A DNA stretch of 64,000 nt from Streptomyces sp. AA1529 (GCF_000280905.1 NZ_ALAP01000037.1:1-64000); one strand, 5' to 3'; shown: positions 6,643 through 14,925, numbered from the stretch's first letter. The notes: a model not told the origin generated them from the sequence alone. Translations and numbers: made by a program.

Positions 6643-7919
6643 GCACTCTCCTGGCGTGGGTGCAGGGGCACCCGCTGCTGGCGGCTGTCGCCGGTGTGCT
6701 GCTGGTCGCCTCGGTGGCTGTGCTGGTCCGTTCGGGCCGTAGGGCCGAGCGGCGCATGCCGGCCGCTGTGCTGGTTGCCGCGCTCGCCGCCATGGGGTGC
6801 ACGGCCTACAGCGCGGATACGAGCTGGCGTTTCGCTGAGCACCGTCTCGATATGGCCTCCGCCATCGAGCGGGGCGTCATGTTCGCGGCGGCGGAGCTGG
6901 CGCTGTTCGCGTGTGCGCTGATGGCCAGGCAGAACCTGCGTACCCAGGGCGCCCCGGGTACGCCCGGTGTACTCGTGTGGATGATCACCGGGGTACAGGT
7001 GATTCCCGCGTACTCCGAGTCCGGTCTCGTCGGCGGCACCGTGCGGGCCGTCGTCGGCCCCGTACTCGCCGCACTCCTGTGGCACCTGGCCATGGGCATC
7101 GAGCTGCGGCACGCCACGCCGGATGCCGAGTCCACCTCACTGCCCGCTGTACTCGCCCGCGAGGTACGCGAGCGGCTGCTCTCACGGCTCGGCCTGGCAG
7201 TGCGCGACCGTTCCGCGGAGCAGATCTCCCGCGACCGGGCCACGGTCAAGGCGGTCGCCCTGGCCGCGAAGCTGTCCGAGATGAAGCCAGGTCAGCGGCG
7301 CCGGGCCCGTGTGGCGCGGCGGCTGTCCGTGGCCGTGGGCAAGGCGCAGGCCGGCGCCTCCGACCAGCAGCGGCACAAGCTGCTGGACCTGCTGGCGGCC
7401 CGCCGCCACGCCGCGTCCCTGGCCACCATCGACCTCCCCTCGCCGTGGCAGGAGGCCCCGCAACAGGCTGTCGAGTACGACGAGCCGGTTGACAGGGCCC
7501 CGTACCCGGCGCCGTCGAACGCCGTACCCGAAGGGGTGCGGCTGCTGCCGATCGTCGCCCGGCCCCAGCCGCGGACGTACGAGTTCGACTCGGTCCGCGA
7601 ACAGTTGGAGCCCTCCGGGCGGCCTGCCATACTCGCTGCCGAGCACGACCGCACCCGCCCCGAGGTACACACCGAGTACGCCGCCGAGCAGCCCGACCCC
7701 GTACCCGACGGTACCGAGGGCAACCCGGCGCAGGCCGACCCGCTCACCGAACTGGGTCTGGACTGGGCAGCCGAGCAATTCAAAGAGGAACTGCTCAACG
7801 GGGACATGCCCTCCATCCGCGCCATCAAGTCCCGGCTGTCGGTGGGCCAGAACCGGGCCAAGGAGATCCAGGACGGATTCCGCCAGGCCCAGGCGGCATG
7901 GAAGTTGGTGACCTCGTGA
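6639..7919 (+). CDS. Multi-span membrane protein with cytoplasmic C-terminal region, Spd/transfer-associated
   Basis: The 426-residue product has about four transmembrane segments in its first 150 residues (for example LLAAVAGVLLVASVAVLV and AAVLVAALAAMGCTAYS), a charged linker with Arg-rich stretches (QRRRARVARRLSVAV), a Pro-rich low-complexity section, and a C-terminal segment MPSIRAIKSRLSVGQNRAKE that looks like a helix-turn-helix for DNA contact. Membrane anchor plus DNA-binding tail fits a conjugal spread or transfer accessory protein. No exact family is recognised. It overlaps the preceding DUF6284-like gene, and its stop overlaps the GTG of the pseudogene. Confidence 0.65.
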   Translation: MSTLLAWVQGHPLLAAVAGVLLVASVAVLVRSGRRAERRMPAAVLVAALAAMGCTAYSADTSWRFAEHRLDMASAIERGVMFAAAELALFACALMARQNLRTQGAPGTPGVLVWMITGVQVIPAYSESGLVGGTVRAVVGPVLAALLWHLAMGIELRHATPDAESTSLPAVLAREVRERLLSRLGLAVRDRSAEQISRDRATVKAVALAAKLSEMKPGQRRRARVARRLSVAVGKAQAGASDQQRHKLLDLLAARRHAASLATIDLPSPWQEAPQQAVEYDEPVDRAPYPAPSNAVPEGVRLLPIVARPQPRTYEFDSVREQLEPSGRPAILAAEHDRTRPEVHTEYAAEQPDPVPDGTEGNPAQADPLTELGLDWAAEQFKEELLNGDMPSIRAIKSRLSVGQNRAKEIQDGFRQAQAAWKLVTS

Positions 7920-8224
7920 GCGCCCCGCAGCTACCCGTCCCGCTGCTGGGGGCGGGTGTGCAGTCCACGACGCTGCTGGTGCACTCCCAGCTCGACGGTG
8001 CGACCTTCTCCGACACCGGCTGAGAACCAGATGCGGTCTATGCCCACCTCGACATGCTGGGGCAGGAAGTAGCTGTCCCGGCCGGTATCCCGGTTTATCG
8101 GGTGCGGGTCGGGAGCATACGCGCCGATGCTCTCGACTCGCTCAACCGGTTCGCATCCATGCCTGTGTGCACTCCACAGGTTCGGGATTGTCGAGTCTAC
8201 GGAGAGGGGAATTCAGGGGTGTAG
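7916..8224 (+). pseudogene. Decayed PAPS-reductase-like gene
   Basis: A GTG overlapping the previous stop opens a frame with LGAGVQSTTLL (the SGGxDS-like nucleotide-binding P-loop of the PAPS reductase / ATP-pyrophosphatase fold) and TFSDTG. A TGA at 8021-8023 stands where the family has Trp (ADTGW). Beyond it the same frame continues with EPDAVYAHLDMLG, PAGIPVYRV and NRFASMP, all typical of this family, until about 8165. The sequence then becomes unrelated and stops at 8224. The gene thus carries a TGG to TGA nonsense change and has lost its 3' half. Intact homologues are, from memory, common AICE and phage cargo. Confidence 0.8.
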
Positions 8225-8257
8225 CAGTACTGGTGCACCGAGTTCGGTTGGCAATTT

Positions 8258-8953
8258 CTAGTGGCCGCGGTTCAGCAGGAGATGGGCTGCCGGGCGGCAT
8301 GGTCGACCAATATCGGTGCATCGCCTCTCGAAATCCGGTGGAAGCCAGCCGCGTCCCAACAGTCGGGGGTGGGCGGGGAAGGCTGTAACAGCGGCCAGAA
8401 CAAACAGCAAGGACGCCCAGGGGGTGTGGAGCTGCACAGTCGTCTGCCGGCCGTTGTGAATGTTGCGACAGCGGGTTTGGAAGACCTCGGGTGCGACGAG
8501 GTCGATCGTGTCCAGGCCGCCCCAGGCAAGGTCGAGTGGGCACTTCGAGTGTCCGAAGGAGACCTTGCGTGTAGTGACGGCGATTTCGCCAGATCCCTCG
8601 ACCACCCAGCGTGGTTGTGCGTCGTTCACAGCAGCACGGCGGCGGGCGGAGTTACCGAGGGCCGAGCTGGCCATACTGCCGAGTACGAATGTGGGACTGC
8701 CGAACGCTGCGACACTTCGGTGCATGTAGCTGCCGTCACCCAGCGCCCGCCAGGTCAAACGCGTTGCGGGGCCGACGGCGAGTACGCGCTCTCCGGGCTC
8801 GAGCCGGGCAGCAGTAGTGACCAGCGGACGCTGCTCCAGCCGTCCTTCGGCCAGGTCGGCGATAATGTCGCACGAGATCCAAAGGTACTCGTCGAGCCAT
8901 GACCATCCCGGCCATTTCTCGATGCCGGAGGCAGGGGCGTAAGGGTTATTCAC
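8258..8953 (-). CDS. Hypothetical protein, possible PH-like domain, cargo gene
   Basis: The 231-residue product starts at GTG 8953 with GGAGAG upstream. The central part (GERVLAVGPATRLTWRALG ... PRWVVEGSGEIAVTTRKVSF) resembles bacterial PH-like domains, in which a conserved stretch describes how a reporter value is set. One hydrophobic segment (ASLLFVLAAVTAFPAHP) lies near the C-terminus. Codon use is less G/C-biased than the transfer genes. It is the only minus-strand gene inside the plus-strand block and directly follows the truncated pseudogene, so it probably arrived by an insertion that also destroyed that gene. Family and function unknown. Confidence 0.6.
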   Translation of the reverse strand: MNNPYAPASGIEKWPGWSWLDEYLWISCDIIADLAEGRLEQRPLVTTAARLEPGERVLAVGPATRLTWRALGDGSYMHRSVAAFGSPTFVLGSMASSALGNSARRRAAVNDAQPRWVVEGSGEIAVTTRKVSFGHSKCPLDLAWGGLDTIDLVAPEVFQTRCRNIHNGRQTTVQLHTPWASLLFVLAAVTAFPAHPRLLGRGWLPPDFERRCTDIGRPCRPAAHLLLNRGH

Positions 8954-9177
8954 TGTCTCTCCGTTCCCCCATGCTGACGTGCCATCAATTCCATTCGGAT
9001 CATGCCCACTTCACTGATGTGTCTGTGCACTCAGGAGGGTCGAGGCAGCCAGACACCTGCCCGTCCGAGCGACTGCGGGCCAGGTGACCAGACTGCCACG
9101 TCACCGCGCACCGGGCCGCCGCCATCCCGGCCCCGGGCAGACACACCTATTCGATCCCGCTCCGGGAGGGAACCCTC

Positions 9178-9399
9178 ATGTCCGAGCAGGGCACCCACCA
9201 CTTCGTCATGACCTGCCAGAAGCCCCAGGCCGGAGGCCGGGGCATGGCGGTGGCCACCTGGGACGGCGACTTCACGCCCAACCCGCAGGCCACGCGCCGT
9301 GAGGTCTTCGAGTCGCTGCGCGCGCAGTTCGACCGCGAGTTCCCCGACCTGGCCCGCGGCAACGTCCTCTTCTTCTGTCTGGAGCGCAACGCGCTCTGA
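9178..9399 (+). CDS. AICE hypothetical protein (73 aa)
   Basis: ATG at 9178 has a strong GGGAGGGA site. The product begins MSEQGTHHFVMTCQKP and has VATWDGDFTPNPQATRRE and a C-terminal VLFFCLERN, which look like a small alpha/beta domain. No function is assignable. It is followed by a 17-bp stem-loop that separates it from the large Spd-like gene. Confidence 0.65.
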   Translation: MSEQGTHHFVMTCQKPQAGGRGMAVATWDGDFTPNPQATRREVFESLRAQFDREFPDLARGNVLFFCLERNAL

Positions 9400-9406
9400 T
9401 CAGCAG

Positions 9407-9443
9407 GCGCCCAGGCCTCGGCCCGCGGCCGGGGCCTGGGCGC
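9407..9443 (+). other. Stem-loop (17-bp arms, one G-U) before the Spd-like gene
   Basis: Arms at 9407-9423 and 9427-9443 pair completely except for one wobble, with a CGC loop. It ends 38 bases before the ATG at 9482. No U-run follows. Confidence 0.8.
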
Positions 9444-9481
9444 GTCGTGCTCCTTCTTCCCGCTTGTGTCTGGAGACAGGT

Positions 9482-11410
9482 ATGTCCAAGAGCATGACGG
9501 CGCCTGCGGCACCGCAGGCGCCTCCCACTCCTCCCCCGCAGCCGTCCGGCACGCAGAACAGCGCCTCGGCCCCGGCCGAGGCGAAGCCGTCGCACTCCAC
9601 GGCTTCTGGTTCGGATGCGGGGGCGCAGAGCACGTTGGGCGGGGTCATCGTCCCCGGTGGGGCGTTGATGTCCCTGATCGGGCTGTGCTGGCTCACGCAC
9701 CGTTTCGGGCTCGGCGCGGTCATCGTCGCCGTCCTGGCCTGCGCGGGCATAGCGACCGCTGCTCTCGCGGTCCGCGGGCGGCGCCGCTCGGGCAGGGGCC
9801 GCGGCGGCCGGGGCAGCTTCCTGCCCCGAGGCGGCACCGGCCCCGGACGCAGCCCCGCCGGCCGGATGCCGGGAGGAAGCACCGGAGCCTCCCGCCGCAA
9901 CACGCCCGCCGGTTCGGCGGGCCGTGGCACACCGGGTGCCGGTGGTCGTCGGTCCTCCACCGGTGGCCTGGGGGCCCGGGGCGGTTCGACCGCGGCGGCC
10001 AAGCCTGCCGGGCTCGGGGCGGCCAAGGCGGCCAAGAGGGTGCCGCAGGTCAGCAGGCTCAACTCGGCTCCGCAGCGGCCCTCACCTCCGGCGGGCCGTC
10101 CGGGGGCCGGGGGTGGGGGCAAGCCGGGTGGCGGGGGTCTGCCGCGGCAGCGCGCTGCGGGGTCCTCGGGCCTGGGTGGCCTGCGCCCGGGCGGGCGGAA
10201 CGGCAGCGGTAAGGGGCTGTCGGGCAAGACCGGTCCGGGGCTCAACCGCTCCGGGGCGGCCGGGCGCCGCACGTCGCCCGGTGCTGGTGGGCGGTCGGCC
10301 GGCGGGAGCATGCCGGGTGGTGGGACGAGTCCGAGGGCGGCGCGGAAGGCGGCCAAGGCGGCTCGGGCCAACCAGGGGCACAACGGCAGCAGTGGACGGC
10401 TGCGGCCCGGCTTCCTCAAAGCCCGCCCCAAGCCCCGCAACACGCCTCCCGACTCCTCCAAGCACCCCCGCTCGGGCAAGCTGCGGAAGCCGAAGGCCAA
10501 GGAACCGCAGACGACCGCGGAGAACAGTCGGGGGAGGCGGGTGCGGTCGGCGCCGATGAGTGCGGCCCGCCGCCTGTCGTATGCGGCCGGGCGGTCGCTG
10601 CGCAGGCACACCACCCGCACCACCCGCCGCCGCCTGCGCGCCGTGGCCGCGCCGGTCCGCGGCGGGGCCCGGGTGGTGGCCCGGTACGGGTCGCCGGTGC
10701 TGGCCCGCGCCTGGCGCTACGGCTCCCGCGGCGTGCTGCGGGCGCACATGGCCCTGGGCAACGTGCGGTTCTCCACGATCGGCCCCAACTGGCTGCGCCC
10801 CCTGGCCCGCCTCTTCCACACCCTCTCCACGCCCGCGGCACGAGCCGTCGCGTGGGCGGGAACCCTGGGCTGGCTCAACACCTGGATGTACCGGCACACC
10901 GGCGCCGCAACCAGCCCCACCCACAGCGCATCCGGCGGTGCCCCCAGGGGCAACCGTGCGCGTGCCTCGGCGGCGCACCGGCCGGTGGCCAGCCCCGCCG
11001 CCCTCACACCCGTCTCCACCCCTTCGAAGGGAGCTTCTGTGTCTGCTCTGGAACCCACGCTGCCGCTGCGCTACGCGGCCGAGACCGTCCGCAACGCCGG
11101 TGCGCTGCTGCTGATGAACCCGGCCGAGAACATGGTCGGCTTCGAGGCCACCATGCACGCGCTGACCGAGGTGCAGACCGCCATCGGGGACGTGATCCGG
11201 GCGGCTGCGATGAACGCCCGGGAGAACTTCAAGGTCAACGCCGCCATCCCCGAGGCGTACGACGACACCTCGGTCTACGCGCACGCCCTGGCCGGGCGGC
11301 TGGAGTCGATCCCGACGCTGTACCGGGTCATCCACGCCGAGCAGATCGACAACATCGAGAACCCCACGCCCCAGGGCGCCAAGTGGGACCAGTCGGCCAA
11401 CAACCAGTAA
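9482..11410 (+). CDS. Large basic membrane protein, SpdB-like transfer/spread protein
   Basis: The 642-residue product has a Pro/Ser-rich N-terminus and two adjacent transmembrane segments (about residues 55-95, IVPGGALMSLIGLCWLTHRF and AVIVAVLACAGIATAALAV). A very long Gly/Arg/Lys-rich region (100-400) should bind nucleic acid and be disordered, and it is followed by Arg-rich amphipathic helices. The C-terminal 120 residues (LEPTLPLRYAAETVRNAG onward) are compact and probably conserved. Spd proteins with a membrane segment and basic domain interact with TraB in Streptomyces. ATG at 9482 follows GGAGA. A second strong ribosome site inside the gene (11027-11033) precedes an in-frame GTG at 11039 and could release the C-terminal domain as a separate protein. 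Confidence 0.7.
   Translation: MSKSMTAPAAPQAPPTPPPQPSGTQNSASAPAEAKPSHSTASGSDAGAQSTLGGVIVPGGALMSLIGLCWLTHRFGLGAVIVAVLACAGIATAALAVRGRRRSGRGRGGRGSFLPRGGTGPGRSPAGRMPGGSTGASRRNTPAGSAGRGTPGAGGRRSSTGGLGARGGSTAAAKPAGLGAAKAAKRVPQVSRLNSAPQRPSPPAGRPGAGGGGKPGGGGLPRQRAAGSSGLGGLRPGGRNGSGKGLSGKTGPGLNRSGAAGRRTSPGAGGRSAGGSMPGGGTSPRAARKAAKAARANQGHNGSSGRLRPGFLKARPKPRNTPPDSSKHPRSGKLRKPKAKEPQTTAENSRGRRVRSAPMSAARRLSYAAGRSLRRHTTRTTRRRLRAVAAPVRGGARVVARYGSPVLARAWRYGSRGVLRAHMALGNVRFSTIGPNWLRPLARLFHTLSTPAARAVAWAGTLGWLNTWMYRHTGAATSPTHSASGGAPRGNRARASAAHRPVASPAALTPVSTPSKGASVSALEPTLPLRYAAETVRNAGALLLMNPAENMVGFEATMHALTEVQTAIGDVIRAAAMNARENFKVNAAIPEAYDDTSVYAHALAGRLESIPTLYRVIHAEQIDNIENPTPQGAKWDQSANNQ
11027..11041 (+). promoter_or_regulatory. 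Internal Shine-Dalgarno and GTG start inside the SpdB-like gene
   Basis: AAGGGAG at 11027-11033 is followed after five bases by an in-frame GTG at 11039-11041. It falls exactly at the change from low-complexity linker to the compact C-terminal domain, so an independent product of about 123 residues is plausible. Confidence 0.45.
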
Positions 11411-11423
11411 CCGGCTGCAACAC

Positions 11424-11454
11424 GGGGCGGGCCGCACGGCGTGCGGCCCGCCCC
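11424..11454 (+). terminator. Stem-loop before traB (14-bp arms)
   Basis: GGGGCGGGCCGCAC pairs perfectly with GTGCGGCCCGCCCC around a GGC loop and is followed by a short pyrimidine/T stretch (CCCTTTGTCC). It is the most terminator-like of the element's stem-loops and would separate the Spd-like gene from traB. Confidence 0.7.
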
Positions 11455-11497
11455 TCCCCTTTGTCCGCTTGTTCGTGATGATCGGAGACGCCTTCTC

Positions 11498-13678
11498 ATG
11501 CTGAGCCGTCCGCGCAGCCATGAACCCATCCCCTGGCGGCACGGCGTGGTCAGCACGCCGCTGTTCACCGCCGCCACCCTCTACGCCGGGAGCCTCACCC
11601 TCGGCCTGGCCCAGGACGCGGGAAACCCGCTGCCGCTGGGCTGGATCGGCCTGGGCTCGCTGACCGGCATCACGGCCGCCGCCCTCTCCCGCTGGATCCG
11701 CAGCAGCGGGCAGGGACGCTACCGGCGCTGGTTCCACACCGGCTTCACCGCCACCTGGACCAGCGCGGCGGCGGCCTGGATCAACTGGACCGCCCACGGC
11801 ACCCCCTGGACCATGGCATCGGCCGCCGCCCTCACCGCCGCCACCTGCGCCCTCACCCCCTTCTACGCCATCGACCGCGGCCTGCGCGCCGAGCAGATCG
11901 CCGCCCAGTGGGCCGCCGAGTCCGGCGCCAAGACCGCCGATTCGGCGGCCTGGGAACAGCACCTGTCCGACGCCGGCGCCCGCGGCGTGGAGGTGTCCAA
12001 GCAGCAGCCCACCCGCGGCGGCTACAAGCTGCTGCTGACACTGGCCAGCAGCACCACCGCCCACCTGCGCACCCTCCTGCCCACCCTCGAAGTCCGCGCC
12101 GGAGTCCGCACCGGCGCCCTGCGGCTGGAGAGCACCCCGCAGGCCAATGAGGCGTGGCTGCACGTGACCACCCGCGACGTGCTGGCCGAGACGATCCCGC
12201 TCCCGGCCGAGGACCACCCGCTCACGATCCGCAAGCCCCTCACCCTCGGAGACCTGGAATCGGGTGAGCCGCTGGAGATCCTGTTCCGTCAGAACTCCGT
12301 GCTGGTGGCCGGGGCCAAGGGGTCGGGCAAGTCGGTGCTGCTGCACGTCATCATCGCCGTGCTCACCCGCTGCATGGACGTGGTCATCTGGATGGTGGAC
12401 ATGGCCCAGGGCAACACCGCCAAACGGTGGCTGCGCCCCTGGGCCCAGCAGTGGACCGACCGCGACGGGAGGCTGATCGACCGGCCGATCCTGGACTGGG
12501 TGGCCACCACCCCCCAAGAGGCCGTCCGGCTCTACCAGGCCGCCCACGCGGTCGGGGACGGCCGCGCGCTGCGCATGAAGGGCGGCAAGATCCAGCCCAA
12601 GGAGACCGAGCCGGCCATCATCGTCGTCTCCGACGAGAACAGCGACCTCATGGCCTGGACCCCCGAAGCGCTCAAGGCCAAGACCCGCGGCGTGAAGAAG
12701 GGCCGCAAGGCCGCCGTCGACTACGTCGACGCCGTCCAGCGCGGCACCGGACCCAACACCGGCGGCGGGGAGATCGCCTCCCAGTACGACACCGTCATCG
12801 GCATGCGCTTCCGGGAGAAGGCCGAGGGACAGTTCGTCTTCCCCGACCACTACCAGCAGGTCAACGTCGCCTCCCTCCCCGGCAACGGCTCCCTCTACAT
12901 CCTCGACGGCGCCCGCGCCGCCGTCGGCGGCACCGGCCCCGAACGCGCCAAGGCGTACTTCGCCAACGACGAAGACGAGAACGCGGACGGCACCGTGTGC
13001 GACGACATCGAGCAGCTCGCCGTCGCGCGGTGGGACATCCGCCCCGACCTCGACCACGCCGCCCAGGCCGACGCCGCGCCCTACGGCTACGCCGACCGCT
13101 GGAGCGACCCCGACCGCGTCGCCTGGCTCTGCGAATCCCTCGACATGCCCCTCCCCAGCGGCGCCACCACACCGCAGCGCACCGCGGCCGCGCAGGACGG
13201 ACCGCCCCCGCGGGAGGCGGGGGCGTCGGCCGGGCTGGGGACGCTCACCCCGATGAAGCCGCTGGACTACTACATCCAGAAGGCCAAGAACCAGCCCACC
13301 GAACAGCCGTCGGACCCCGGCGAGCCGGAAGCGGCACCGGCCGGCGCGGACACAGGGCCGGACGACCCGCAGACGGCCGCGGCTATCGCCCGCGCGCTGG
13401 CGGAGTTCGAGCGGATCACCGAACAGGCCGCCACCGCCCAGGACGCCGAGCAGGCACCCGGCAACAACAGCGCCGACGGTCCCGAGTGGCTTCCCGCCGC
13501 CATCGACGCGGTCGAGTCCGCCGGGGCCGCCGGGCTCAAGCCGGCCGCCGTCGCGAGCATCGTCAAGCGCGACCGCAAGACGGTCCGCGAAGGGCTCAAG
13601 GCCGCCGTCGAGCGGGGCGAGTTGGTCTACCGGGACCGCGGGCCGCACTCCGTCTACGTCCACCCCGACCACGTCTGA
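11498..13678 (+). CDS. traB: TraB-type FtsK/SpoIIIE DNA translocase for conjugal transfer
   Basis: The 726-residue product has N-terminal transmembrane helices (residues about 15-120), a RecA-like motor with Walker A AGAKGSGKS (near 272) and Walker B-like AIIVVSDENSDL (near 371), and a C-terminal winged helix (last 70 residues, AAVASIVKRDRKTVREGLKA). In Streptomyces one such protein forms a membrane hexamer that pumps double-stranded plasmid DNA between hyphae, and its C-terminal helix reads short repeats at the clt locus. The ATG at 11498 has GGAGA ten bases upstream. A dense 7-bp repeat cluster follows directly at 13691-13825. Confidence 0.92.
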   Translation: MLSRPRSHEPIPWRHGVVSTPLFTAATLYAGSLTLGLAQDAGNPLPLGWIGLGSLTGITAAALSRWIRSSGQGRYRRWFHTGFTATWTSAAAAWINWTAHGTPWTMASAAALTAATCALTPFYAIDRGLRAEQIAAQWAAESGAKTADSAAWEQHLSDAGARGVEVSKQQPTRGGYKLLLTLASSTTAHLRTLLPTLEVRAGVRTGALRLESTPQANEAWLHVTTRDVLAETIPLPAEDHPLTIRKPLTLGDLESGEPLEILFRQNSVLVAGAKGSGKSVLLHVIIAVLTRCMDVVIWMVDMAQGNTAKRWLRPWAQQWTDRDGRLIDRPILDWVATTPQEAVRLYQAAHAVGDGRALRMKGGKIQPKETEPAIIVVSDENSDLMAWTPEALKAKTRGVKKGRKAAVDYVDAVQRGTGPNTGGGEIASQYDTVIGMRFREKAEGQFVFPDHYQQVNVASLPGNGSLYILDGARAAVGGTGPERAKAYFANDEDENADGTVCDDIEQLAVARWDIRPDLDHAAQADAAPYGYADRWSDPDRVAWLCESLDMPLPSGATTPQRTAAAQDGPPPREAGASAGLGTLTPMKPLDYYIQKAKNQPTEQPSDPGEPEAAPAGADTGPDDPQTAAAIARALAEFERITEQAATAQDAEQAPGNNSADGPEWLPAAIDAVESAGAAGLKPAAVASIVKRDRKTVREGLKAAVERGELVYRDRGPHSVYVHPDHV

Positions 13679-13690
13679 CACCTCACGCAC

Positions 13691-13825
13691 GGTTACTGGT
13701 TAGTGGGTAGTGGGGCAACACCCCACTACCCACTAACCACCTCACACCCCCGCGCAGGGGGGCTTTCGCCAGCGTCGGTCAGCCGCACCCCACTACCCGC
13801 TACCCAGTACCCACTACCCACTAGA
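13691..13825. repeat. clt: 7-bp repeat array with a 19-bp-stem hairpin: candidate clt (TraB recognition) locus
   Basis: A hairpin with 19-bp perfect arms (13697-13715 and 13721-13739, loop CAACA) is itself built of heptads. Five further heptads run head to tail at 13791-13825: CACTACC, CGCTACC, CAGTACC, CACTACC, CACTAGA. The left hairpin arm and its flank read, on the other strand, as CACTACC, CACTAAC, CAGTAAC. Altogether about ten copies of CACTACC-like units lie in both orientations directly behind traB. Known clt loci consist of short repeats bound by the TraB winged helix near traB, so this is the best candidate. The sequence differs from the 8-mer I recall for pSVH1. Confidence 0.7.
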
Positions 13826-13845
13826 ACCACAGAGCGTGACCACCT

Positions 13846-13867
13846 AGGCGGCCCCCGCGGGCCGCCT
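13846..13867 (+). other. Stem-loop (9-bp arms) before the Spd-like membrane gene
   Basis: AGGCGGCCC pairs with GGGCCGCCT around a CCGC loop and ends 22 bases before the GTG at 13890. Confidence 0.7.
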
Positions 13868-13889
13868 CCTCCCCGTTTGGAGGCGTCTT

Positions 13890-14357
13890 GTGGAGACCCC
13901 CTACGAGATCACCACCCTCACCCGCACCGACCAGACCAACCCGCCCTCACACCTGGCGCGCACGCCGCTCGGCCCGGCGGAGATCCCGCCCGGAGTCGAA
14001 CTGGTGACCCTCCCCGACGGGCGCCGCACCCTCGCCTACACCCAACCCCCCACCCCCACCGGGCACCCCCAGACGGCCCCGCCAGCGGGGGTGCCCGGGT
14101 GGGCGAAGACGACCGCGCTCCTGGCCCCGACCGTCGGCGCGGGAATCGGCGCCGGCGGCTTCGGCCTCTCCTACGCCGCACCCGGAGTCATCGCCATGAC
14201 CGACGCCCTCTGGGCCACCGCCGCCCTCATCGCCACCGGATGCGGCGGCGCCGCACTCCTCCTGTCCCGCTGGCGCAACCGCACCCCCGCCCACATCACC
14301 CAGAACATCACCGCCCACGGCTTCATGAGCCGCGCGGGCGGCACCATCAACCGCTGA
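13890..14357 (+). CDS. Small two-span membrane protein, Spd-like
   Basis: The 155-residue product starts at GTG 13890 with GGAGG upstream. The first 70 residues are soluble and Pro-rich, then come two transmembrane segments (LLAPTVGAGIGAGGFGLSYA and ALWATAALIATGCGGAALLL) and a short tail that resembles a C-terminal amphipathic helix. Small membrane proteins next to traB act in spreading of the element along the mycelium in pIJ101 and pSAM2. Family assignment rests on context, not sequence. It is followed after 14 bases by ssb. Confidence 0.65.
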   Translation: METPYEITTLTRTDQTNPPSHLARTPLGPAEIPPGVELVTLPDGRRTLAYTQPPTPTGHPQTAPPAGVPGWAKTTALLAPTVGAGIGAGGFGLSYAAPGVIAMTDALWATAALIATGCGGAALLLSRWRNRTPAHITQNITAHGFMSRAGGTINR

Positions 14358-14371
14358 AAGGAAGTCCAGCC

Positions 14372-14830
14372 ATGGCCATGGGAGACACCCCCATCACGAT
14401 CATCGGCAACCTGACCGACGACCCCGAGCTGAAGTTCACCGCCTCCGGCGCCGCTCTGGCCCGCTTCACGGTGGCCTCCACGCCGCGGCAGTTCGACCGC
14501 GAGTCGGGCCAGTACAAGGACGGCACCGCGATGTTCCTGCGCTGCTCGGCCTGGCGCGGCCTGGCCGAGAACACCGTCGCCTCCCTGGGCAAGGGCCACC
14601 GCGTGGTGGTCTCCGGGCGGCTGCGGCAGCACAACTGGCAGACCCCCGAGGGCGAGAACCGCTCCATGCTCGCCATGGAGGTCGACGAGATCGGCCCCTC
14701 CCTGCGGTTCGCCACCGCCCAGCCGGTCAAGGCCACCGGAAGCAACACCGGCGGGGCCGGCGGCCCGAAGGCCGAGGGTGGCGACCCGTGGAACAGCAAG
14801 CCGCAGTACAGCGACAACCCCCCGTTCTGA
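14372..14830 (+). CDS. ssb: Single-stranded DNA-binding protein of the element
   Basis: The 152-residue protein shows the SSB OB-fold pattern: ITIIGNLTDDPELKFTASG, ARFTVAST, then FLRCSAWRGLAENTVASLGKG and RVVVSGRLRQ. It ends with a Gly-rich linker and the acidic tip DNPPF, which recruits partner proteins in bacterial SSBs. The ATG at 14372 follows AAAGGAAG. It lies just upstream of the Prim-Pol and helicase genes and presumably serves element replication in addition to the chromosomal copy. Confidence 0.92.
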   Translation: MAMGDTPITIIGNLTDDPELKFTASGAALARFTVASTPRQFDRESGQYKDGTAMFLRCSAWRGLAENTVASLGKGHRVVVSGRLRQHNWQTPEGENRSMLAMEVDEIGPSLRFATAQPVKATGSNTGGAGGPKAEGGDPWNSKPQYSDNPPF

Positions 14831-14836
14831 CCCCGC

Positions 14837-14881
14837 CCGGGGCGAGCGCCCGCTCTCGCCAAAGATGCGCGCTCGCCCCGG
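14837..14881 (+). promoter_or_regulatory. Competing stem-loops (attenuator-like) before the primase gene
   Basis: CCGGGGCGAGCGC (14837-14849) pairs perfectly with GCGCTCGCCCCGG (14869-14881). The same left arm can instead pair through GGCGAG (14841-14846) with CTCGCC (14855-14860). The two structures are mutually exclusive, as in an attenuator. They lie 44 bases before the primase ATG, between ssb and replication genes. Confidence 0.6.
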
Positions 14882-14925
14882 CTCTCCCCCATCCCCGTTT
14901 TCGACAGGAACAGGAGACCTCCAGC

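Noticed and set aside
10082..13690. Minus-strand open frame of 1202 codons antisense to the SpdB-like and traB genes
   Set aside because: Gly/Val/Arg-rich mirror of biased codons in the real genes; no ribosome site, no domain pattern, and the plus strand encodes a clear TraB.
13691..13825. Repeat array considered as a CRISPR or as a simple terminator
   Set aside because: Units are 7 bp with no spacers, so not CRISPR; terminator function alone does not explain repeats in the separate downstream cluster.
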